Positions 63,479-64,000 of a DNA stretch of 64,000 nucleotides are shown here, one piece after another; the stretch's first letter is position 1, and the number at the start of each line of letters is the position of its first letter. Source of the stretch: Wukongibacter sp050859025 (GTDB lineage: Bacteria > Bacillota > Clostridia > Peptostreptococcales > Caminicellaceae); NCBI RefSeq assembly GCF_050859025.1, contig NZ_CP138200.1:558001-622000 (forward strand), in the 5' to 3' direction. The translations under genes were made by a program, and so were the position numbers. A model generated the notes under the pieces. It was not told where the DNA came from. It worked only from the letters and a program-made list of their open reading frames with translations, and searched no databases.

Positions 63479-64000
63479 ATGAAACCAAAAAGCGTCGGCG
63501 GTCAAGCTCTAATTGAAGGCGTAATGATGAAGGGCCCTGATAAGATTGCTATGGCAGTAAGAAAATCCGATGGTGAAATAGTGGTTAAGAAAGAACCAGT
63601 GGGGAAGATAGAAAAATCTACTTTTTATAAGATCCCTATTCTTAGAGGAATCATAGCCTTTATAGGTTCGATGGTAATAGGTGTTAGAGCCATAACTTAC
63701 TCTGCTGAAGTCTTTGAGGATATAGATTCTGATGAGGAAAAAAGTAAATTTGAGATGTGGCTTGAGGAAAAATTTGGAGATAAGTCAGATGATATAATCA
63801 CCTATTTGTCAGTTGCTTTTGCTCTTGCTATGTCTATAATAATATTTATGTTTCTACCTACTTTTCTAATTAATTTTCTAAAAAATGTATTTAATAATCA
63901 AATAGTGCTCAGTGGATTTGAAGGTATTTTGAAAATTTCAATGTTTATTGGATATATTATAATTATATCTAGGATAAAGGAGATAAAGAGAGTTTTTCAA
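63479..64000 (+). CDS. yqhQ: DUF1385 (YqhQ-like) membrane protein, 5' part
   Basis: The first 174 codons are in the window; the gene runs off the right edge. The start is at ATG 63479 after a modest TTGGTGA site. It opens with the family signature SVGGQALIEGVMMKGP, followed by IPILRGIIAF and membrane segments beginning about 105 (YLSVAFALAMSIIIFMFL). The molecular role is not established. In Clostridia it commonly lies between rpmE/tdk and prmC-prfA, so those two genes are expected next. Confidence 0.92.
   Translation, partial: MKPKSVGGQALIEGVMMKGPDKIAMAVRKSDGEIVVKKEPVGKIEKSTFYKIPILRGIIAFIGSMVIGVRAITYSAEVFEDIDSDEEKSKFEMWLEEKFGDKSDDIITYLSVAFALAMSIIIFMFLPTFLINFLKNVFNNQIVLSGFEGILKISMFIGYIIIISRIKEIKRVFQ

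Overview
The window comes from a low-GC, AT-rich Gram-positive anaerobe of the class Clostridia, most likely a Tissierellia-type organism. Four things point there: AGGAGG ribosome sites before nearly every gene, many S-layer-homology (SLH) surface proteins, a nine-gene V-type ATPase operon, and the order transaldolase-glpX-rho-rpmE-tdk-yqhQ. A kal-kce pair suggests amino acid (lysine) fermentation. No rRNA, tRNA or CRISPR array was found. Species cannot be named from sequence alone.

Region 1 (1-14.4 kb) is surface-protein DNA interrupted by pyrG. It holds the 3' end of an unknown gene, an SLH protein, a secreted S41 (CtpA-like) protease, CTP synthase behind a leader with a terminator, and then three adjacent secreted proteins: a very acidic 1043-residue SLH protein, a 229-residue protein and a 1400-residue Ig-like protein. 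The small middle protein carries an N-terminal module matching the third protein and a C-terminal module matching the first.

Region 2 (14.4-18.9 kb) is a mobile and repeat cluster. Two nearly identical REP-associated Y1 transposases (RAYTs) and two small coiled-coil genes, each present twice, lie between many copies of a GTGACAGGGGAC hairpin that occurs in two end types.

Region 3 (19-42.3 kb) is a second surface and secretion block. It contains a membrane-anchored zinc peptidase, a 1026-codon S-layer-like reading frame on the minus strand with no signal peptide, a leucine-rich-repeat protein, a tyrosine recombinase with a repeat-containing partner, and another large SLH protein. A second S41 protease, a lytic transglycosylase and a subtilisin follow. 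These three enzymes and the LRR protein share one Ig-like domain. Next come an accessory-type SecA with three added C-terminal repeats, an unknown gene coupled to it, and a TolC-like protein. The layout resembles S-layer loci in which a dedicated SecA2 exports cell-wall proteins.

Region 4 (42.5-52.1 kb) is the V-ATPase operon in the order G/H-C-I-K-F-E-A-B-D, with palindromic repeats between I and K and between A and B. Region 5 (52.2-64 kb) holds a further SLH protein, kal-kce, transaldolase, a surface protein with a transglutaminase-like domain lacking its cysteine, glpX, rho, rpmE, tdk and the start of yqhQ. Copies of the same palindromic repeat lie between these genes.

The most interesting signals are the modified SecA2 with its partner, the shared cell-surface module on unrelated enzymes, the headless S-layer reading frame near a recombinase, and the REP-bounded coiled-coil gene units beside RAYT genes.
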